Source of the DNA: Arenimonas caeni
GTDB lineage: Bacteria; Pseudomonadota; Gammaproteobacteria; Xanthomonadales; Xanthomonadaceae
Length of the DNA stretch: 64,000 nt
Assembly (NCBI RefSeq): GCF_003024235.1
Contig: NZ_KZ679086.1
Span: 62,001 to 126,000 of the forward strand
Reading direction: 5' to 3'
Below the pieces are notes generated by a model. That model had not been told where the DNA came from. It saw only the letters and a program-made list of their open reading frames with translations, and did no database searches. This document shows, in pieces, positions 48,958-58,298 of this stretch. Position 1 is the stretch's first letter, and each line of letters starts with the position of its first letter. The translations under genes and the position numbers were made by a program.

Positions 48958-51113
48958 GGCCGGCCTGGGCCGCGCGCTGGCCGCTGCGCCTGGCGCATGG
49001 GCTCGCGGCACCGCTGCTGCTGGTGCCGCTGGCGGCGCTGCTGGCCTGGGGCTGGCTCGACGTGGTCTACGGACCGCGGGCGCTGCTGCTGGACGCGATC
49101 GCCTGGCTTCCCGTTTCCGCGGGCATCGCGCTGGCGGCGCGCCGTGCCTGGCAGGCGTGGCTGGCCATGGGCCTGCTGGCGGCCGGGCTGCTGCTGGCGC
49201 ATGCGCTCAAGCTGGCGATGATGGGCGTGCCCATCGTCGTCGCGGATGCCGGCAACGGCATCGAGCTGCTGCGCATCCTTCCCGGGTGGCGGCTCGTTAT
49301 CGCCTGCCTGGCGGTCCTGGCCTGGCTGGGGGCGCTGCTTGCCGCCTTCCTCCCCGCACCGGGCCGCGCGGCCTGGCTGCTGCTGCCGCTGGCCTGGGCG
49401 GCGCTCGTGGCAGTGCAGTCCCCGACCATCGCCGCGGGCCTGGCGCCGGCAGGGGACGGGGTCGAGCCGACCCGCGCCCAGCGCCTGGCCAGCGAGGGCG
49501 GGGTGCTGTACCTGCTGCGCGACGGCGTGGCGCGGCGCGAGCAGTCGCGCCGCACCCCTGGGCTGGAAGAGGTGGAGGCAGCGATCGAGGCCTTGCACCT
49601 CGCGCCGGTGGATCCGGCGCCAGCGCCGCATTTCGTACCACGCAACGTGCACCTCGTGCTGCTCGAGTCGGTCTGGGACGTCACCGCGCTTGAGGCCTAC
49701 CGGTTCTCCGACGATCCCTTCGATCCCCGTTTCCGGGCGCTGTGGGAGGCCGGCGGGAGCTCGCGCATGCTGACGCCGACCTTCGGTGGCGCCACCGCGA
49801 ACGCCGAGTTCGAACTGCTCTGCGCCATGCCGGCCGTGCGCGACGCCGTGGTGTTCGAGGTCGCGCTGCGCCGGCCGGTGCCCTGCCTGCCCAGGCTGCT
49901 GCGCGAGGCTGGCTACCACACCGTGGCGGTGCATCCGTTCGAAGCCGACTTCTGGAGCCGCGACAGCGCCTACGAACTGCTGGGCTTCGAGTCCTACCGC
50001 GCCCGCGAGGCTTTCGAACTCGACGACCTGGACGGGAGCTACCTGTACGACGGCTCGACCTACTCGCAGTTCCGGCGCTGGCTCGGCGCCTCGGGCGACG
50101 GCCGGCCCCGCTTCAACTACGTGGTGGGGCTGAGCACGCACTATCCCTACCACCGCGATGCCACGCGCCGGCCGGACCGGGTGCGCGTGGAGCCGGCGGC
50201 GCCGATGCTGCAGGACTACGCCAACGCCGTGCGCTATGCCACCGAGGCTTTCATGGACCACGCCGGGGCCATCCTGGCCGAGGATCCCGACGCGCTGGTC
50301 ATCGCCTTCGGCGACCATGCGCCGGTGCTGGGCGTCCAGCCGGACCCCTACCGCGTTTCGGGCCTGGACCTGCGCGCCGCGGCGGAATCCGTCGACGAGA
50401 CCTTCGCGAAGGTCGCAGGCACGCCCCTGCTGGTCATCAACGGCCGGCAGGGACCGGTGTCGCTGGGCGAGGTGCCCATGCACCGGCTCGCGCCGCGCCT
50501 GCTGGCGCTGCTTGGCCCCGGCGCGCCGACCTTGCCGCAGGCCAGGACGGAAAGCCCCGAGGATTCGAACAGCGTCCGCGCCCGCCTCTATCTCTCCAAC
50601 CTGATGGTGCAGGAGGAGACGGGGCGCTGGCGGGTCTGCCGGAGCAGCGAGCAGGACGGGCAGTGCCGCGAGGCCGCCGAGCGAAGGCGGCACTTCGCCA
50701 CGCTGCGCGACGACCTGCTCCAGGGCGAGCAGTTCGCCCTGCGCCTGCTGGACGCAACGGCGCTCGGCGAGCCGACCGCCATGAAGATCGACGCCGAATT
50801 CCCGAGCTGCCAGTTCGACGTCGAGGATTGGGGGCCCAGGTTCGCCCGTGCCGGCGACGGCTTCAACGTGCAGCCGAATGGCGGCAGCACCTTCTGGATC
50901 AAGCTGCGCTCACCGGCGCGCGGCAAGCATCGGCTGCACGTGGACGGGAACGAGTCGGGCGTCCTGGTCGCCGGCCTGCTGGCTTCCGCGAACGTCGGCG
51001 ACCCCGCCTGGCTGGACCGCCCCGGGACGTACCAGCTCGCCTGGTCGTGTGGCGAAGGCGCGGGCGGTACGCTGGGCGGATTCACGGTCACGCCCGCGCA
51101 GGGAGCGCCATGA
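48954..51113 (+). CDS. LtaS/sulfatase-family membrane enzyme (probable glycan phosphoglycerol- or phosphoethanolamine-type transferase)
   Basis: 719 residues from a GTG overlapping the preceding stop (GTGA). The first ~165 hold several helices (PLLLVPLAALLAWGWLDVVYG, WLAMGLLAAGLLLAHALKLAMMG, LVIACLAVLAWLGALLAAFL). The alkaline-phosphatase-superfamily domain (~230-530) has NVHLVLLESVWDVTALEAY, the catalytic-threonine region LTPTFGGATANAEFELL, YVVGLSTHYPYH and IAFGDHAPVLG, as in LtaS-type phosphoglycerol transferases. The last ~170 residues form a beta-rich domain (FWIKLRSPARGKHRLHVDGN) not found in LtaS. It likely works on the periplasmic side, transferring a phospholipid head group to the polysaccharide. 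Confidence 0.82.
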   Translation: MRPAWAARWPLRLAHGLAAPLLLVPLAALLAWGWLDVVYGPRALLLDAIAWLPVSAGIALAARRAWQAWLAMGLLAAGLLLAHALKLAMMGVPIVVADAGNGIELLRILPGWRLVIACLAVLAWLGALLAAFLPAPGRAAWLLLPLAWAALVAVQSPTIAAGLAPAGDGVEPTRAQRLASEGGVLYLLRDGVARREQSRRTPGLEEVEAAIEALHLAPVDPAPAPHFVPRNVHLVLLESVWDVTALEAYRFSDDPFDPRFRALWEAGGSSRMLTPTFGGATANAEFELLCAMPAVRDAVVFEVALRRPVPCLPRLLREAGYHTVAVHPFEADFWSRDSAYELLGFESYRAREAFELDDLDGSYLYDGSTYSQFRRWLGASGDGRPRFNYVVGLSTHYPYHRDATRRPDRVRVEPAAPMLQDYANAVRYATEAFMDHAGAILAEDPDALVIAFGDHAPVLGVQPDPYRVSGLDLRAAAESVDETFAKVAGTPLLVINGRQGPVSLGEVPMHRLAPRLLALLGPGAPTLPQARTESPEDSNSVRARLYLSNLMVQEETGRWRVCRSSEQDGQCREAAERRRHFATLRDDLLQGEQFALRLLDATALGEPTAMKIDAEFPSCQFDVEDWGPRFARAGDGFNVQPNGGSTFWIKLRSPARGKHRLHVDGNESGVLVAGLLASANVGDPAWLDRPGTYQLAWSCGEGAGGTLGGFTVTPAQGAP

Positions 51114-52624
51114 GCCAGGATGAGTTCATCCTCGCCGAAGACGGTGCGCACGCGCACGACGGCCTGCTGGAGATCGGTCCGCGCTGGCGCGAGCTGGCGC
51201 TGGCGGGTGAGCTCTCGCGGGCCTTCATCCTGCTGGCCGGTGAATCCCTGCATGGCCCGGCCATGGTCGCCGGCGAGGAAGGCCTGGTCTGGCTGAAGGT
51301 CGGCCCGGGACTGCCGCAGATCAGCGCCGATGGCCTGGACGTGGAGCTGTGGCTGCAGGCCGGCGGCGGGATGCGGCGCCTGCTGTGCTGGCATCTGGCC
51401 AATGGCGACGTCGAAAAGCAGGAGCTGGCGGTTCCGCTGCCGCTTCCGGCCGGCACGCCCTACCGCCTGGTGCTGCGCTGTGGCGCCGGGCCGCAGGGCG
51501 ACCCCTCGGCCGACTGGCTTGCCGTGCTTGAATGGGTGGCCGGTCCGGCCGGCCGCCTGTCGCTGCTGCGCGCGCGCTGCCACGGCGACTGGCGCATGCA
51601 CAACGAAGTGGCGCATTTCAGCGGCGCCTACGACCGCGATTTCTACGCCGGCCGGCGCATCGAGCGAAGCGACGGCGGTGGCGCCGCCGGGATCCGCCGC
51701 CTGCCGGCCGACGCCAGCCACATTCCCGCCATCGACGGGGCGGCGCTGGCGCGCGACCTTGGAGACCCGGCGCCGATCCCGGGCGAGAATACCTTCGAGT
51801 ATGCGCATCGCCTGCTTGGCCTGCTGCTGCCGCTGCCCGCGCCGGATTTCGCCGCCAGGCTGCGGGAGCGCCAGCAGCTCCGCGCCGGCCAGCCGTTGCG
51901 CATGCTGTCGCTTTGCGCCGGCGAGGCGGCGGTGGAGGGCATGCTGCTCGAACAGGCCGGCGTGCCGGTCCGGCTGTGCCTGGTGGACGTCAACGAGGGC
52001 CTGCTCGAACGGGCGTCGCGGCGCATGCCCGCGAACGTCGAGGTCGACCGTGTGCTCGCCAGCGTCAACGACATCGGGCCGGGCCTGGGCCGCTTCGATC
52101 TGGTCAACATCACCTCGGGCCTGCACCACCTTGTCGAGCTTGAGCGGGTGCTGGCCGCGATTGCCGCGATGCTGGCCCCCGGCGGCGAGTTCTGGCTGGT
52201 CGGCGAGCAGGTGGGCCGCAACGGCAACCGGCTCTGGCCGGACGCGCTGCGGGCCGCGGACGCGGTTTTCTCCGCCTGGCCGGACGACAAGCGCAGGAAT
52301 GCCGGTACCGGCCGCATCGATGCCAGGCTGCCGCGCACCGATTTCGCCTCGGCCTGTTTCGAGGGCATCCGCAGCCAGGACATCGAGGAGCTGCTGGGCC
52401 GGTACTTCCTGCCGGTGGACGTGCACCTGCGCGACGCCTTCCTCTGGCGCCTGGTCGATCCCGCCTACGCCGGGAATTTCGACCTCTCCGACGCCGGCGA
52501 CCGCCGCCTGCTGCGCGAGGCCGCCGTGGCCGAAGCCGTGCACTGGCTCGAGGGTGGCCGCGGCACCAGCCTCAACGGCGTGTTCCGGCCCAAGCGCGGC
52601 CTGGTGGCCGCCGCGGCGCCCTAA
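51110..52624 (+). CDS. SAM-dependent methyltransferase with N-terminal accessory domain
   Basis: 504 residues. Residues ~1-170 form a beta-rich domain (AFILLAGESLHGPAMVAGEEG, VELWLQAGGGMRRLLCWHL) of unknown type. From ~260 a class I methyltransferase appears: RMLSLCAGEAAVEGMLLEQAG (motif I, with GxG replaced by C-A-G-E), CLVDVNEGLLERA, FDLVNITSGLHHL and MLAPGGEFWLVGEQ. It may methylate a sugar, possibly capping the chain recognised by the Wzt C-terminal domain; that is inference from context. The ATG overlaps the preceding stop. Last gene of the metB-linked group. Confidence 0.83.
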   Translation: MSQDEFILAEDGAHAHDGLLEIGPRWRELALAGELSRAFILLAGESLHGPAMVAGEEGLVWLKVGPGLPQISADGLDVELWLQAGGGMRRLLCWHLANGDVEKQELAVPLPLPAGTPYRLVLRCGAGPQGDPSADWLAVLEWVAGPAGRLSLLRARCHGDWRMHNEVAHFSGAYDRDFYAGRRIERSDGGGAAGIRRLPADASHIPAIDGAALARDLGDPAPIPGENTFEYAHRLLGLLLPLPAPDFAARLRERQQLRAGQPLRMLSLCAGEAAVEGMLLEQAGVPVRLCLVDVNEGLLERASRRMPANVEVDRVLASVNDIGPGLGRFDLVNITSGLHHLVELERVLAAIAAMLAPGGEFWLVGEQVGRNGNRLWPDALRAADAVFSAWPDDKRRNAGTGRIDARLPRTDFASACFEGIRSQDIEELLGRYFLPVDVHLRDAFLWRLVDPAYAGNFDLSDAGDRRLLREAAVAEAVHWLEGGRGTSLNGVFRPKRGLVAAAAP

Positions 52625-52655
52625 AGTACGATCCCGGGGCCGGGCCGGGAGTCGC

Positions 52656-52661
52656 TAGAAT
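52656..52661 (+). promoter_or_regulatory. -10 element (TAGAAT) of the CoA-transferase operon
   Basis: GCTAGAAT lies 27 bases before the scoA ATG and directly follows a GGGCCGGGA run. It matches the -10 hexamer of cbs and of the tRNA gene. Confidence 0.45.
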
Positions 52662-52688
52662 GGCGCCTTCCCGATCCCGAGGATTCCC

Positions 52689-53399
52689 ATGACGCGTGCA
52701 TCCAAGCTCTATCCGGACGCCCGGACCGCGCTCGAAGGCCTGGTGGCCGACGGGCAGACGCTCGCCGTCGGCGGCTTCGGCCTGTGCGGCATCCCCGAGG
52801 CCCTGATCGCCGCGCTGCGCGATTCGGGCGTCAAGGGCCTGACCGCCATCTCCAACAACGCCGGCGTGGACGGCTTCGGCCTGGGCCAGCTGCTGGCCAC
52901 GCGCCAGATCCGCAAGATGATTTCGTCCTACGTGGGCGAGAACAAGGAGTTCGAGCGGCAGTTCCTGGCTGGCGAGCTCGAGCTCGAATTCAACCCGCAG
53001 GGCACCCTGGCCGAGCGCCTGCGCGCCGGCGGCGCCGGCATCCCGGCCTTCTTCACCGCCACCGGCTACGGCACGGTGGTGGCCGAGGGCAAGGAAACCC
53101 GCGAGTTCGACGGCAAGCATTACGTGCTCGAGACCGCGCTGCGTGCCGACGTCTCGCTGGTGAAGGCCTGGAAGGCCGACAAGGCCGGCAACCTGGTGTT
53201 CCGCAAGACCGCGCGCAACTTCAACCCGGCCTGCGCGATGGCCGGCAGGGTCTGCGTGGCGGAGGTCGAGGAGGTCGTCGAGGTCGGCGACATCGATCCC
53301 GACCACGTGCACCTGCCCGGCATCTACGTGCACCGCATCGTGCACAACCCCACCCCCGAGAAGCGCATCGAGCAGCGCACCGTGCGAGGAGCGAAGTAA
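52689..53399 (+). CDS. scoA: 3-oxoacid CoA-transferase, subunit A
   Basis: 236 residues. [22 protein letters not shown] is the GGFGLxGxPE signature of family I CoA-transferases, followed by [20 protein letters not shown] and [26 protein letters not shown]. The enzyme moves CoA from succinyl-CoA to acetoacetate. It could activate acetoacetate released by FahA. In Xanthomonas the homologues carry the historical names lpsI/lpsJ because they lie inside the lps region, just as here. GAGGA precedes the ATG. Confidence 0.94.
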   Translation: MTRASKLYPDARTALEGLVADGQTLAVGGFGLCGIPEALIAALRDSGVKGLTAISNNAGVDGFGLGQLLATRQIRKMISSYVGENKEFERQFLAGELELEFNPQGTLAERLRAGGAGIPAFFTATGYGTVVAEGKETREFDGKHYVLETALRADVSLVKAWKADKAGNLVFRKTARNFNPACAMAGRVCVAEVEEVVEVGDIDPDHVHLPGIYVHRIVHNPTPEKRIEQRTVRGAK

Positions 53400-54034
53400 T
53401 GGCCTGGACCCGCGACGAAATGGCGCAGCGCGCCGCCCGCGAGCTCACCGACGGTGCCTACGTGAACCTGGGCATCGGCCTGCCGACCCTGGTGGCCAAC
53501 CACATCCCCGAGGGCGTGGACGTGTGGCTGCAGTCCGAAAACGGCCTGCTGGGCATCGGCCCGTTCCCGACCGAGGACGAGGTCGACGCCGACCTGATCA
53601 ACGCCGGCAAGCAGACGGTCACCGCCCGCGCCGGCGCCAGCTACTTCGGCAGCCACGACAGCTTCGCCATGATCCGCGGCGGCCACATCGACCTGGCCAT
53701 CCTCGGCGCGATGGAGGTCACCGACCAGGGCGACCTGGCCAACTGGATGGTGCCCGGCAAGATGGTCAAGGGCATGGGCGGCGCGATGGACCTGGTGGCC
53801 GGCGTGCGCCGCGTGGTGGTGCTGATGGAGCACTGCACCAGGAACGGCGAGCCCAAGATCCTGCCCAAGTGCACCCTGCCGCTGACCGGCGTGGGCGTGG
53901 TCAACCGCATCATCACCGACCTGGCCGTGATGGACGTCACCGCCGACGGCCTGGTGCTGGTGGAAACGGCGCCGGGCGTCAGTGCCGACGAAGTGCGCGC
54001 GAAGACGGGCGTGCCGATGCGCGACGGGGCCTGA
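53399..54034 (+). CDS. scoB: 3-oxoacid CoA-transferase, subunit B
   Basis: 211 residues, matching subunit [31 protein letters not shown], then the catalytic glutamate in [14 protein letters not shown], and [14 protein letters not shown]. It completes the enzyme with scoA, whose stop codon it overlaps by one base (TAATG). It converges with the minus-strand glycosyltransferase, six bases apart. Known as lpsJ in Xanthomonas. Confidence 0.94.
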   Translation: MAWTRDEMAQRAARELTDGAYVNLGIGLPTLVANHIPEGVDVWLQSENGLLGIGPFPTEDEVDADLINAGKQTVTARAGASYFGSHDSFAMIRGGHIDLAILGAMEVTDQGDLANWMVPGKMVKGMGGAMDLVAGVRRVVVLMEHCTRNGEPKILPKCTLPLTGVGVVNRIITDLAVMDVTADGLVLVETAPGVSADEVRAKTGVPMRDGA

Positions 54035-54040
54035 TACCGA

Positions 54041-55294
54041 TCAGCCCGCGATCGCGGCCAGCCGGGCGGCGAGGCGGTCGCTGATCGCGTCCCAGTGGAA
54101 ATCCGCCACGGCCTCATCGCCGAGGTCGAAGCGCGCCGCCAGGCCGCCTTCGCGCTTGGCGCGCAGCAAGTCCTGCAGCGCCGCGCCGATGGAGGCGGGT
54201 TCGGCGGGCACCGCCAGGCCGCGGCGCGTTCGTGCCAGCAGTGCCGGCGCCGGGTCGGCCGCGTCGTGCACGACATGCAGGATCGGCCGCGCCGCGCCGA
54301 AGTATTCCTGCAGCTTGCCGGGCGATTGCGCAGTGCCGGCGTTGCCCACGCCCACCAGCACGTCGGCGCGGGTCTGCAGCGCCAGCGTGGCTTCGTGCGG
54401 GAGCTCGCCCGCCAGCACGATGGCCCCGGGATGCGCGCGCGCCGCCGCCAGCACCTCGGCCGGCATCTCGGGGCCGGCCAGCAGCAGGCGCACGCCGGGC
54501 GTGGCGACCACCGCGGCCAGCAGCGCGGCGGGATCGCGGAAGGGATAGAAGCGGCCGGTATAGACCAGCTGCAGGCCGTCGCCTGCCGGCATCGGCGCCA
54601 CGGCGGCGTCGCCGAACCCCTGCGGCAGCACGGTTATCGCGTCGCGCGCGATGCCGTGGCGGCTGGAGAGCAGCTCGGCGGTGGCGGCATTGGTGGCGGC
54701 GACGGCGGCGGCGCCGGCGACCACGCGGGCCTCGAGCCGCGCCGCGGCACGGCGGAACTGCCGCGGCGTGTAGGGCGCCAGCACGGGGTCGGCGAGGTCG
54801 GCCAGCCAGGGCACGCCGGCGGCGCTCAGCGGCTCCGCCAGGAGCAGGCAGGCGGCAGGTTCGTGCATCAGCAGGGCCACGTCCGGACGCGACGCACGGC
54901 ACAGCGCGGCCAGCTCGCGGCGGGCCGCCGGTACCCAGGCGGCGCGGCCGTCGGGGAAACGCAGCTGGTCGATGGCGCGGCGCGCCAGCGCCACCGCGCG
55001 GCCCTTCCAGTTGAGCGCGGCGGGCCCGGCGGAACCGTCGCCAACGCCGTCGCCAGCGCCCGCGTGGCCACCGCGGCGTGCGACCAGGCGGTCGAGCAGC
55101 GATTCGAAGGCGCCGGGCGAGGCACGATGCACCCGCACGTTGTCGGGCAGCGTGGGCAGGGACAGGCCGGGCAGGGCGGTTCGCGTGAGCACGTGTACTT
55201 CGGCCGCGCCGGCGGCGAGGCGGCGCGCGAAGGCCAGCGCGCGGATCGACTGCGGGCTGCGCACCGGCGGGAAGTCGTGCGCGACGACGAGCAC
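54041..55294 (-). CDS. Glycosyltransferase family 4-like protein
   Basis: 417 residues if the GTG at 55294 is the start. The N-terminal strand [20 protein letters not shown] is the GT4 opening. [32 protein letters not shown] and [18 protein letters not shown] are the nucleotide-sugar-binding half. No ATG is available near the start, and upstream codons read as wecB antisense-type low-complexity Arg-rich sequence, so the true start is uncertain: the GTG gives a very short N-terminus. It follows wecB by 56 bases on the minus strand and probably adds a sugar such as the ManNAc product of WecB to the surface glycan. Confidence 0.75.
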   Translation of the reverse strand: MLVVAHDFPPVRSPQSIRALAFARRLAAGAAEVHVLTRTALPGLSLPTLPDNVRVHRASPGAFESLLDRLVARRGGHAGAGDGVGDGSAGPAALNWKGRAVALARRAIDQLRFPDGRAAWVPAARRELAALCRASRPDVALLMHEPAACLLLAEPLSAAGVPWLADLADPVLAPYTPRQFRRAAARLEARVVAGAAAVAATNAATAELLSSRHGIARDAITVLPQGFGDAAVAPMPAGDGLQLVYTGRFYPFRDPAALLAAVVATPGVRLLLAGPEMPAEVLAAARAHPGAIVLAGELPHEATLALQTRADVLVGVGNAGTAQSPGKLQEYFGAARPILHVVHDAADPAPALLARTRRGLAVPAEPASIGAALQDLLRAKREGGLAARFDLGDEAVADFHWDAISDRLAARLAAIAG

Positions 55295-55350
55295 GCGCCG
55301 CCCGCGCAGGGATTCGATGCCGGGGCGCGGGCGGTTCGTGGCCGGGCTCC

Positions 55351-56487
55351 TCAGGCGAGGGCGTCGGCCGGACGGCCGGCGATGATCGCGGCGATGCGGG
55401 CGGCGGCGCGGCCGTCGCCGTAGGGATTGTGCGCGCGCGCCATGGCGGCGTGAGCGGCGTCGTCGTCGAGCAGGCGCGTGGCTTCGGCGACGATGTGCGC
55501 GCGGTCGGTGCCGACCAGGCGCACCGTGCCCGCCTCGACGGCCTCCGGGCGCTCGGTGGTGTCGCGCATCACCAGCACCGGCTTGCCCAGCGAGGGCGCC
55601 TCCTCCTGGATGCCGCCCGAGTCGGTGAGGATCAGGTGCGCGCGCGACATCAGGTAGACGAAGGGCAGGTAGTCGAGCGGCTCGATCAGGTGCACGCCCG
55701 CCACGCCACCGAGGATGCGGTTCACGGGCTCCTGCACGTTCGGGTTCAGGTGCACGGGATAGACCACCTGGGTGTCGCCGCGCCCGGCGAGGTCGGCGAT
55801 GGCCTGGCACATCTGCTCGAAGCCCTCGCCGAAGTTCTCGCGGCGGTGGCCGGTGACCAGCACCAGCCGGCGCGACGGATCGAGGAAGGGGAAGCGCGCG
55901 GCCAGCGATGCCGCCAGGCTGGCGTCGGCGTCGATCCGCGCCACCACCGACAGCAGCGCGTCGATGACGGTGTTGCCGGTGACGTGCAATTGCGCGGCCG
56001 GGATGCCCTCGGCCAGCAGGTTGTCGCGCGAGCGCGCCGTGGGCGCGAAGTGCAGCGAGGCCAGCGGCGCGGTGAGCCGGCGGTTGGCCTCTTCGGGCCA
56101 GGGCGCCTGCAGGTCGCCCGTGCGCAGGCCGGCTTCGACGTGGCCCACCGGCACCCGGGCGTAGAACGCCGCGAGCGCGGTGGCCAGGGTGGTCGAGGTG
56201 TCGCCGTGCACCAGCACCAGGTCGGGCTTGCGCGCGGCCAGCACGCCCGACATGCCGGTGAGGATGCGGGCGAACAGGTCGGGCAGGGCCTGGCCCGGCG
56301 CCATCACGTCCAGGTCGTCATCGGGCGCGAGCCCGAACAGCTCCAGCACCTGGTCGAGCATCTGCCGGTGCTGGGCGGTGACGCAGACCAGGGTTTCGAC
56401 GCCCGGGGTGGCCTTGAGCGCGGACACCACGGGCGCCATCTTGATGGCCTCCGGACGCGTGCCGAAGACCACCATGACCCGGCGCAT
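55351..56487 (-). CDS. wecB: UDP-N-acetylglucosamine 2-epimerase (non-hydrolysing)
   Basis: 378 residues from the ATG at 56487; a TTG at 56493 is a weaker alternative. Family motifs are [83 protein letters not shown] and [30 protein letters not shown]. It converts UDP-GlcNAc to UDP-ManNAc for surface polysaccharide. It begins two bases after etfA, so glycan precursor synthesis is attached to the etf operon. Confidence 0.94.
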   Translation of the reverse strand: MRRVMVVFGTRPEAIKMAPVVSALKATPGVETLVCVTAQHRQMLDQVLELFGLAPDDDLDVMAPGQALPDLFARILTGMSGVLAARKPDLVLVHGDTSTTLATALAAFYARVPVGHVEAGLRTGDLQAPWPEEANRRLTAPLASLHFAPTARSRDNLLAEGIPAAQLHVTGNTVIDALLSVVARIDADASLAASLAARFPFLDPSRRLVLVTGHRRENFGEGFEQMCQAIADLAGRGDTQVVYPVHLNPNVQEPVNRILGGVAGVHLIEPLDYLPFVYLMSRAHLILTDSGGIQEEAPSLGKPVLVMRDTTERPEAVEAGTVRLVGTDRAHIVAEATRLLDDDAAHAAMARAHNPYGDGRAAARIAAIIAGRPADALA

Positions 56488-56489
56488 CG

Positions 56490-57428
56490 TCAAAGGGCCT
56501 GCTCCAGCTCCGGCACGATCTGGAACAGGTCGCCCACCAGGCCGATGTCGGCGATCTCGAAGATCGGCGCCTCGGGGTCCTTGTTGATGGCCACGATGGT
56601 GCCGGCGTCCTTGATGCCGGTCAGGTGCTGGATGGCGCCCGAGATGCCGATCGCCAGGTACAGCTCGGGGGCGATGATCTTGCCGGTCTGGCCCACCTGC
56701 AGCTCGTTGGGCACGTAACCGGCGTCCACCGCGGCGCGCGAGGCGCCCACGGCCGCGCCCATCCTGTCGGCCAGCGAGTAGATGATCTTGAACGCATCGG
56801 CCGAGCCGAGCGCGCGGCCGCCGGAGACGACCTTGGAGGCGCCCTGCAGGTCCGGGCGGTCGGACTTGCCCTGCTGCAGCTCGACGAAGCGGGTGTGCGA
56901 GGGCAGGCTGGCCTCGACCGACGCGGCCTCGATCGTCGCGCTGCCGCCGTCGCCGGCCTGCGGCCAGGACGCGGTGCGCACGGTGGCCACCACGGCCATC
57001 GAGGACGGCGCCTCGACGGTGATGATGGCGTTGCCGGCGTAGATCGGCCGCTTGAACACGTGCGAGCCTTCGACGGCCATCACGTCCGACACCTGGGCCA
57101 CGCCCAGCAGGGCCGCGACGCAGGGCATCAGGTCCTTGCCGAAGGTGGTGGAGGGGCCGAACACGTGCGAATAGCCCGCGGCCAGCTTCGCCACCTGCGG
57201 CGCCAGCACCTGCGCGACCGGGTGGGCGTTGGCCGGGTTGGCGACGGTGATGACCTTGGACACGCCGTCGATCTTCGCGGCCTCGGCGGCCACCGCATCG
57301 GGCGAGTCGGCCAGCACGGCCACGTGGATCTCGGCGCCGGCGATGGCGCGCGCGCAGCTGACGCAGCGGGCGGTCGAGGCGTTGAGCTTGCCGCCGAGGT
57401 GCTCGGCGATGATCAGGATCTTGCTCAT
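56490..57428 (-). CDS. etfA: Electron transfer flavoprotein, alpha subunit
   Basis: 312 residues from the second ATG (57428), for which AAGGAGA has ideal spacing; the ATG at 57434 would add two residues. [18 protein letters not shown] is the usual N-terminus. The FAD-binding C-terminal domain has [67 protein letters not shown] and [21 protein letters not shown]. It passes electrons from acyl-CoA and related dehydrogenases to the quinone pool. In Xanthomonas etfA marks an edge of the lps locus. Confidence 0.96.
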   Translation of the reverse strand: MSKILIIAEHLGGKLNASTARCVSCARAIAGAEIHVAVLADSPDAVAAEAAKIDGVSKVITVANPANAHPVAQVLAPQVAKLAAGYSHVFGPSTTFGKDLMPCVAALLGVAQVSDVMAVEGSHVFKRPIYAGNAIITVEAPSSMAVVATVRTASWPQAGDGGSATIEAASVEASLPSHTRFVELQQGKSDRPDLQGASKVVSGGRALGSADAFKIIYSLADRMGAAVGASRAAVDAGYVPNELQVGQTGKIIAPELYLAIGISGAIQHLTGIKDAGTIVAINKDPEAPIFEIADIGLVGDLFQIVPELEQAL

Positions 57429-57441
57429 CTTCATCGTCTCC

Positions 57442-58188
57442 TTAGGCCAGGCCCTTGGCCTTGAGGGCCGAGACGAGCTCGGCGACGTCCTTCACCATCA
57501 CGCCCTTGCTGCGCTTGGCGGGCGGGGCGTAGTGGGTGGTCTTGAGGTGGTCGCCCGACTCGACGCCGAGGTCGGCGAAGGCGATCGTCTCGAGCGGCTT
57601 GGACTTGGCCTTCATGATGTCGGGCAGCTTGATGAAGCGCGGCTCGTTCAGGCGCAGGTCGGTGGTGATGACGGCCGGCAGCTGCACTTCCAGCACCTCG
57701 AGGCCGGCGTCGACCTCGCGGGTGACCGTGGCCTTGCCGTCGGCGACCTCGACCTTGCCGGCGAAGGTGGCCTGCGGGCGGCCCCAGAGCGTGGCCAGCA
57801 TCTGGCCGGTCTGGTTGGCGTCGTCGTCGATGGCCTGCTTGCCCAGCAGCACGATGTCCGGCTGCTCCTTCTCGACCAGCTTGAGCAGGGCGCGCGCGGC
57901 CGTCAGCGGCTGCACGGCCTGGTCGGTGACGACGTGGATGGCGCGGTTGGCGCCCATGGCCAGGCCGTTGCGCAGGTGGGCCTGGCAGTCGGCGGGGCCC
58001 ATCGTGGCCACCACGACCTCGGTGGCGACGCCCTTGTCGCGCAGGCGCAGGGCCTCCTCGAGGGCGATGTCGTCGAAGGGGTTGGCGGAGAGCTTCACGC
58101 CCTCGGTCACCACGCCCGAACCGTCGGGCTTGACCTGGATGCGGACGTTGTAGTCCACCACCCGCTTGTAACCGACAAGAATCTTCAT
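57442..58188 (-). CDS. etfB: Electron transfer flavoprotein, beta subunit
   Basis: 248 residues. MKILVGYKRVVDYNVRIQVKPDG is the canonical start; ANPFDDIALEEALRLRDKG, GANRAIHV, LLGKQAIDDDANQTGQMLA (AMP-binding region) and the recognition-loop segment LRLNEPRFIKLPDIMKAKSKPLE follow. It pairs with EtfA, 13 bases downstream, and is first in the minus-strand operon etfB-etfA-wecB-glycosyltransferase. A TAGAAT on the minus strand at 58248-58253 is its likely -10. Confidence 0.96.
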   Translation of the reverse strand: MKILVGYKRVVDYNVRIQVKPDGSGVVTEGVKLSANPFDDIALEEALRLRDKGVATEVVVATMGPADCQAHLRNGLAMGANRAIHVVTDQAVQPLTAARALLKLVEKEQPDIVLLGKQAIDDDANQTGQMLATLWGRPQATFAGKVEVADGKATVTREVDAGLEVLEVQLPAVITTDLRLNEPRFIKLPDIMKAKSKPLETIAFADLGVESGDHLKTTHYAPPAKRSKGVMVKDVAELVSALKAKGLA

Positions 58189-58235
58189 ATCCGATGGGCT
58201 CCGATCCGGTGGGCGCCCGTGGGGAGCGCCCGCAA

Positions 58236-58254
58236 GTAGAATCGGCAATTCTAC
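58236..58254. promoter_or_regulatory. Palindrome holding back-to-back -10 elements for etfB and the acyltransferase
   Basis: GTAGAAT (58236-58242) and ATTCTAC (58248-58254) are perfect inverted repeats five bases apart. Each strand therefore carries TAGAAT, the -10 hexamer common in this window: the plus copy faces the acyltransferase (ATG 57 bases on), the minus copy faces etfB (ATG 60 bases on). The two would compete for polymerase. Confidence 0.45.
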
Positions 58255-58298
58255 CTTGGCAGGCTGTGCCGGGGGCGTGCACGGAGCCGGGAAACCGT

